IMG/VR virus record: IMGVR_UViG_3300025128_000074
Location: 1 to 47,507 of that record
Strand: one strand, 5' to 3'
DNA from: a virus
DNA: 47,507 nucleotides
Shown: piece by piece, positions 38,617 to 45,200 of the stretch
Layout of the letters: every line of letters begins with the position of its first letter
Numbering within the stretch: position 1 is the stretch's first letter
Position numbers and translations under genes: made by a program
Notes under the pieces: generated by a model
Told to the model about the DNA's origin: nothing
What the model saw: only the letters and a program-made list of their open reading frames with translations
Databases searched by the model: none

Positions 38617-38645
38617 AAACTACATAGCTGGAATCTGAGTGTCAA
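38617..38645 (-). promoter_or_regulatory. probable integrase promoter
   Basis: On the minus strand TTGACA (38640-38645) is followed 17 bases on by TAGTTT (38617-38622), a weak -10. Transcription would begin about 75 bases before the integrase ATG. The TTAAG operator (38654-38670) lies nine bases upstream of the -35 element. Confidence 0.4.
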
Positions 38646-38653
38646 GGGTTAAT

Positions 38654-38670
38654 TTAAGCGAATTACTTAA
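38654..38670. promoter_or_regulatory. TTAAG-type operator near the integrase promoter
   Basis: TTAAGCGAATTACTTAA is the reverse complement of the early-promoter operator (33152-33168) except for one base. It lies just upstream of the likely integrase promoter. Together with the sites at 24013, 33152 and 36561 it suggests a common regulator. Confidence 0.6.
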
Positions 38671-38672
38671 GG

Positions 38673-38703
38673 AAAAAGCCCAATGTTAAAATAAACATTA
38701 GGC
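38673..38703 (-). terminator. rho-independent terminator between late genes and integrase
   Basis: On the minus strand a ten-pair stem (GCCTAATGTT with AACATTGGGC, one mismatch) around TATTTT is followed by five T. It would stop the leftward late transcript that ends with the 74-residue gene before it reads into the integrase gene. Confidence 0.75.
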
Positions 38704-38721
38704 ATTGAAGGTAAAAAAGAA

Positions 38722-38771
38722 TGGAGCCAGTTGTCGGACTCGAACCGACGACCGTTCGATTACAAATCAAA
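38722..38771 (-). other. attP candidate: 3' half of a tRNA-Thr (UGU) gene
   Basis: Read on the minus strand this is the anticodon arm (anticodon TGT), variable loop, T-arm (GTCGG-TTCGAGT-CCGAC) and acceptor strand AACTGGC-T with an encoded CCA. The anticodon stem can pair (TTTGA with TCGAA, one G-T pair). The 5' half is missing: no GCCAGTT partner occurs upstream. Integrative phages carry such 3' halves so that the host tRNA is restored on integration. C2-G71 and G1-C72 implied by the 3' strand fit tRNA-Thr. Adjacent integrase supports the attP call. Confidence 0.8.
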
Positions 38772-38827
38772 TTCTACGATTTGAGAAACTCAATGAAACC
38801 GGGGCCGTATCGAATTAAATGCAAATT

Positions 38828-38850
38828 GTGTGTCACATTTGTGCCAATCT
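38828..38850. repeat. integrase arm-like repeat, copy 2
   Basis: GTGTGTCACATTTGTGCCAA plus three bases; second copy of the repeat at 38543-38565 (20 of 23 identical), on the far side of the tRNA fragment. Two TTTTGTCAG units follow within 30 bases. Confidence 0.55.
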
Positions 38851-38907
38851 GAAGGGTTTTGTCAGTTTTGTCAGTTTCGCGGGTGAAGACCGGGGCGTGT
38901 CAATACT

Positions 38908-38948
38908 TTTGCAGTCGATGTAGTCTGTTAGACTAGGTATGCTGCAAA
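38908..38948. repeat. 41-bp symmetric double inverted repeat
   Basis: The order is TTTGCAG, six bases, TAGTCT-GTT-AGACTA, six bases, CTGCAAA. Inner arms (six bases) and outer arms (seven bases) are both perfect and the two spacers are equal in length, so the whole is a nested, exactly symmetric dyad. The rest of the non-coding stretch 38535-39006 holds the sites listed above and no gene. The dyad may be a tetramer-binding operator or a recombination site. Confidence 0.65.
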
Positions 38949-39006
38949 GTTGTGGATATATTTACCGTAAAACAGGACGAAAATATCTATCGATTTATGT
39001 TGACTT

Positions 39007-39231
39007 CTAGTCACGCTCCAGAAAGAGGGGGGTCTGGGGGCCGACATATCCGCCGACTACATTGAACTCAAAGAAGTCGCTGGCCTCGTCCCGGCTCATG
39101 CCGTCCCGCCGCATTAGAATTTCGAGGCATTTGTAATAATCGTAGACGGCTACCCATGTCGCGCCCTGACGGGCTTGGCCCAGATAAGCATCCTCAAAGC
39201 CGTCGGCTAACAGGACGCCTTCCTCGATCAT
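39007..39231 (-). CDS. small conserved-looking phage protein behind the giant gene
   Basis: A 74-residue acidic protein starting in an ATGA overlap with the giant gene. It contains DGFEDAYLGQARQG, then VAVYDYYKCLEILMRRDGMSRDEA and FFEFNVVGGYVGPQTPLF, a pattern I associate with a family of short phage and prophage proteins of unknown function. It is the last gene of the late transcript, 304 bases before the terminator. No motif suggests an activity. Confidence 0.7.
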   Translation of the reverse strand: MIEEGVLLADGFEDAYLGQARQGATWVAVYDYYKCLEILMRRDGMSRDEASDFFEFNVVGGYVGPQTPLFLERD

Positions 39232-42200
39232 TTCTTGAAGTCCTCGGCCAGCGTGTCCAGCTCCCGGCGAGCCGCCGCCCGGCCCACCTCCGTCTCGGCC
39301 TGATCGACTTGTTGCTCCGCCGCATTGAACAGAGAGATGAACGGCATAAGCTCTAAATATCGCTCGTTCTGCTGCTCCGTCCGGCCTCCCATGATGGCAG
39401 GGCCACCCTCCATGTAGCCCTCGCCTTTCGGCGCGCCGATCGATTGCAGGACATGATATTCCCGGTGCAGGTCGCGAACCGGCTCGCTGAACTCCAGAAA
39501 CAGCTCATCCCGGCGCTCCTGCTCCCGACCCTTGGCCTTGCGCTGGATTTCACGATAACCAAAGTCGCTGATCTTAACGAACCGATTCATGGGGCCACCA
39601 AATGTGCGGATTTTACCCTCGATGCCGTCCATAGAGTCGGCGTCATATCTGAACCAATCCTGCAAGCCGGTTTGCCCAAACGACCAGATAAACATATCGT
39701 CCAAGCCCCTCAAGCCGCCAGCGCTGAACTCACGACTGGGGACGACAGAGCGATCACCAAAGCCGTCCTTGGGGTTGCGTTGGAAAGCGTACTCCGTCCA
39801 GCCGTGCAGGAGTGTCAGAACCGGGTTGAATCCCGGCAGTTGATCCCCCCCAAATTCCAATCCCGTCGCCGCGCTGCTCATTGCCTCGACAGGATCGCCA
39901 TTCTCCATCGCCTCCGCCGCGCCCCGCGACATGATGTACATGAGGCCAGAGATCAAACGACTCGTCTCGTCCTTGGGGATGCGGAGATACGCGACTTTCT
40001 TGCCAAAATCAGAAGTCTCATCCGCCACAAGGCCAATCGGCACGACGTTGTAGTTGGCCATGTCGTAGTCGCTCACACCGTCAAACAGCTCCTTGAGATA
40101 TGACCCCAAAAGACCGGCGGCAGCAGCCCCCATCATCATGGCCCACATCCCATCCCCAGACGAAAATCTCATCCACCAGCCTGATCTTGTCTTGGGATCG
40201 GTGGCCTTCTCGTAATCCGACTTCCATCCTTTAAGGAACACATTCCAGAACGGCACGATCGCTCGCGCCACCTTGATGGCTGATCCTTTCTTGTAGACAT
40301 TGGGCGTGCCAACGAAGTTTCTGATCTCGATTGAGAAATCCTTGGGCGACACGCCTCTCTCCTTGAAGACCACGCCAGCCGCGAGCTTCGGCAGGGATTC
40401 ACCGACCTGCCCAGAAAACTCCAGCCATTTGAATGCTTTCTTAAATCCGCGGACGATCTTCCGATGATCCGCGTCCTTGGGCAGCATATTGTAGCGCTGG
40501 AGCATATCCTCGTAATAGCCCTGACCAGCAATCTCGCCAGAGTGCATGGTGGAAACCGCGGAAAGTTCAATGTCGCTGATGGCGTAATTCTCCATCAACT
40601 CGGTCACAAGGGGATCATTCCTGCCCAACGACCGCCGGAAAGCTGGCGCAAGCGCCTTGACATACGCCTTGCCCAATTTGATCGAACCCACATTCAGATT
40701 GCGGCGCGTGCGGCTGAAATCCCGCTTCAAGTTGGACGCTTGGAAGGCTATATTGTAGGTAATCCAGAACGGGTAAAAGCCAGTACGAAACATGGCATCC
40801 AGAGGCCGAAGTGCCTTCTCCAAATCCCCAGCCGTTTTGTTCTCAAAGCCCGACGCGATATGCTCCTCGACCTCATAGAACTTGGGCCGCCCATTGTCCA
40901 ACACCATCAAGTGACCAAAGCCGGGCGCGGGACGCTTGGTGACGACGGTCTGGCCCTCTGCGTTACGTCGCGTCGGGGCCAGCGTGATCTCGGTTGGGAA
41001 ATGCTTCTTCATCAGGTCGATGAAGCTATTCTTGGACTTCTGGATGGCGATCAGGTGGTTTACGCTAAAGAGCTTGATGATCGTCGCTGTCATCGGGTTG
41101 GCGATGTCTCGGAGCGTGCCGATCTGCTCCTTGATACCCGCCGGGATGTAGGTTTCCAGATAGTCCAGAACCGCGAACGTGGCATAGAAATCCTTGTTAG
41201 GCAGAATCTTCTCCACAAAGGTGCGCTGGTTGTACGCACCGACCTTCACCGCCTCCCTCACAATCTCAAAGTTGATCTCATGGAACGCCTTGGCGGCGCG
41301 CTCCATGATGGTCATGCGGTCAAAGCCCATCAGCAGGCGCATATTGAGAAGCTGCTGCTGGGCGCTTACCGGCTCCAGACCCATCGGGTTGGCCAGCCCA
41401 GAGCGCTCGTTGACGATCCGCTGGAGCATCAGGTATTCCCCGAACTGGTTGGTGTCGATCTTAAACTCGTCCAGCTCGTTGACGACCTTGCGGTGAATGA
41501 GCTTCATCATCCGCCGGTTGCGATTGTCCACCAGAGACTCCTGCTCAAAGAAATTGCGGGGATCACGATTCGGTGGGACATCGGCCCCGTTGCGAATAGC
41601 CTCCTTAACTTTCTGCACAGCGGCGTAGCGAGCGTCATCAAACGCCTGCATGACATCGAGCATATACCCCTTCCAGCTCCTGCGCCGCAGCTCGGCCTCC
41701 TCCAGCTTGCGTGCGAGGATTGCATCGCCCTTCTCAAACGCCTCCGCAGTTTTGGATGAGCGCGCCTTCGCCACGCTGAACTGGCCGTTATTAAGGAACT
41801 GCTGCAACCCAAAGAACGCCTCCTTCACCTCCGGCTTGGCGTCGATGTAGTTCCAGAACATCTGGTAGAAATGCGGCGAGTGTTCCTGCAAAAGACCCGG
41901 TGAATTGAGCATCACCGACAGTGCATCGGCGTACAGCTCCTTGCTCGACTCCCGGTACTTGATGTAGTGCGGGGAAACCTCCTCCTTGTTGTACGGATGC
42001 CAGAACTCGGACAGATCGATCAGCTCCTGCGCGATCACATCCGCTTCGGCCAGCCCACGGCTCTTGATGGCCTTCTCCACCAGCTCGGCGTAGCGCTTCT
42101 TCACCCTCTCCTGCCAGCGCTTCATATCCGCTGGCTGACCAGAGGGGCGCGAACCGTTCTCCCGCTCGGCCTGACGCCGCAGAGCCGCCCGGTCGCCCCT

Positions 42201-45200
42201 GTTCAAGCCCTCACCACCGGGTTTTATGGGAAAAGTCTTCTTCAAGAATCCCGTCAAAGAGGCCAGCCGTCCCAGAATGTTGCCCCGCTTCAAGTGCTGG
42301 TCTGGGATGTAGTCAGCCAGATGACCAATCTCATGGGCCAGCACCTTGGCGGCGGTGACAGGATCGAGGAAGATCGAGCGATCCAGATGGATTTCAATCC
42401 CGCGCGGCCCGTACCTGAAAAAGCCAGCCGTCCCACCGCGCAGCTTCCGCGTCTTGGGCAGCTCACCCACCAGCTCCTTGGCCAGAGCCACCAGCTCCGG
42501 CAGCATCACCGGGCTGATGTGATCCATACCACCCAGCTCCATCTTGACGACCTCTGGCACGCCACCCTTCTTGATTGGCGCAGCAGAGAAAGTTATTTTA
42601 GGCGTCGGCCTGTCCTCCACCATCAAGCTGGCCTGCTCGCGCGGCTGGCCAAACCACTTATCGTTTGCAGGCAACCCCAAGGAAGCTCGGCGGCTGGTTG
42701 GGGTGGCTCCGCCGGTAATCACATCGGCAAGCACGCCTGCCTCGATGAGCGTGTCCAGCAGATTGGCCTTCTCCGGCGAGAGAGAACCCTTGAAGTAGGC
42801 TACACCTTGAGCCGCACCAGCCTGCTGCGCCTCCCGGCGGATCGAGGCCACCAGCTCGTCCAGAGGAGTGGAGAGATTCAGCTCGGCAAGCGTTCGCACA
42901 TGGCCGGTGGTCGTCGTGTACATGAGCGACACATGGCCTTCACCGTGCATGATGTTCTGCCCAACCGCAGCCACATCCCTCACCACATCCGCACCAATTG
43001 GCTGGGCAATCTCCGGCCCTAAAAGTGGATCTACCTCCGGCCCAGCCGTCTCGATAATCTTACCATCCCACTTGCCCTCCCAATCCATAACCGCCGCCTT
43101 GCGGTGATCGATTGTCACCGCGCCGTTGAACAAAGGTTTAAGGAACGGATGAGATACCAGGGCGCGAGTTGTTTCCCCGTCCTTGATGCTGGGCTTGGGA
43201 TCGCCAGAGGGATGATTATGCACCATGTAGAACCCGTCCGCGCCGTGGGCCTTGAACGAGTTGATGAGCGACTCAAGGGAGGCCGCGCCCGGCGGCAGCG
43301 CCGCCACGCTGGTTGGCATCCGGCTGGTCACACTCTGCACGGACACCACCTTGCCCTCCTTCATCAGCACCCAGCGGTAGGTTTCGATTGAAGGGTTGCG
43401 GAACACTTGGAACACCTCCGCAGCGTGGTTGATGCTCTTGATTTGTCGCCCGGCAATCTCCAAGCCGCGCGGCGAGCTGATGTCCTGCCTGACTTGCCGG
43501 GCAATCACCCGCTGCGGGGATGGCGCTGTCCTGTCCAGCGGCGCTGGCTCCTTCACGACCGGGTTGGTGCCGACGCCCACCGCAGCCTCCAGCGCGTCAA
43601 AGTCCACTTGCGCCTCCGACTTGTACCTGACCGGGGGCGCCTGACTGACACGGCCCACTTCCGTATCCGCAATCTCTCCCTTCACCGACGCACCCAGCAG
43701 CTTCAGCTTGGCCATGATGATGCCGCTGTTCCATTGGTCGAGCTGGTGGCCGGAGTGAAGGATGTGCATCTCCGACTTGCTGGCTGTCATCAGGCGGTTC
43801 ACACGACCGGCCATCTGCACAAACTCCAGAGCGGAGAAGGGTGGGGTGATGACGATCACCGAGCGCGGCGCGTCTCCATAGAGATCATCCAGACTGACGC
43901 CTGTGCCACCCGTCTCCGGCGTAGCCAGCACCACCTTGTGAATGCCCTCTTGAAATTTCTCAATGGTGTCCTGCTTGGCCATCCTCGCGGACTCGTTTGC
44001 CGCTGAACCAAACAGCCTGCCCACTTCGCCGGGCATATCCTTGTTCAAGCTCTGGAATATCGTTTCCAGCCCGTTGTCCAGCCCCCATCGGCCCACGTTC
44101 ACCCGCTGCGCGAACACCACCACCTGACGCCCCTGCGCCACCGTGTCCTTGGTGATCTTTATTGCTTGAACAGCCTTCACGCTTTCCAGCGCCTGACGGC
44201 CAGCCATCATCACCAGCCGCTTCACCGCGCCTGCTGGCCAGCCTTTGCTGCCGTATTCCTCTGCGGCCATTTGCATGATCTTTTCAACCGTCGCAGTCTG
44301 GTCAGCGGACAGTTGGATGGTTCGGAAATCTATCTCGATATTGTCGAGCGGAACCTCATGTTTAACCGCCAGCCCGGCGCGGGTTATATTGTCAAACATC
44401 CGCTCAAGGTTTCGTTCTATCTGGTCAAACGTAACCTCCTCTCCCGTTTTGGGGTCAACGGCTGGCGTGAACGTCACACGGGTTTCGCCGTTGACGATTG
44501 TCTCGTTCTTTACAAGACCCACCGCGAGCAGGGCCAGCTCTGGGGAAATTCTGTCGCCTGCACGATTCACCAGAATCGAATTCATATAATAAATGCCGTG
44601 CGGCTTATCCAACGGTGTGGCGGTGGCAAACACGACATGATCCGCGGACTCGGCCAGCTTCCGGCCACGGTGAGCTTGAATGGAGGAGCCTTGGTTGCGG
44701 AGATTGTGGGCCTCGTCAAAGATCACCGTCTGCCAGCCCTTTGGCTTGACCACCCCGCGCGCGACGTCGGTGTAAGTGGCCAGCAAAATCTCCTGCCCCG
44801 GCTTGATCTCGCCGCCCCGGTAGCGCCACAACTCCACCCCCAACATCGCAGAGTCACGCGCAAAGGCGTCGTTGATGATGCCGTCACTCTCGGTGACGAT
44901 CAGAACCGGCTGGAGAGGGGGTTGAGGGATGGCTCCCTCGATTGAAACGCCCGGCTCATCCATAAGGCCCAGCGAGCGGCGCACCTCCTTGGCCTTGGCG
45001 ATCGCTGCCGCCGCGATGGAGATTTCCACCATCGTCTTGCCTGCGCCAGTACCGCTGAAGATGGCAAAGTCCTTGCCTTGTGTCAGCGCGTCAAAGGCCC
45101 GGTTAACCTCCTCGATCTGGTGGGGGCGCAGGATTTTCGCCTGCTTGGGGATCAGCTTGGCGACGTGGTTGGGCTTGTTGGCCCGGTTGGGGGCAAGGTG

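Noticed and set aside
38722-38800. A complete tRNA gene
   Set aside because: Only the 3' half is present. The acceptor 5' strand and D-arm cannot be found upstream, so it is treated as an att site.
40464-43022. Long plus-strand frames opposite the giant gene (431 and 351 codons)
   Set aside because: Composition is the mirror of the minus-strand gene, which has helicase and protease motifs; no starts with ribosome sites and no known patterns.
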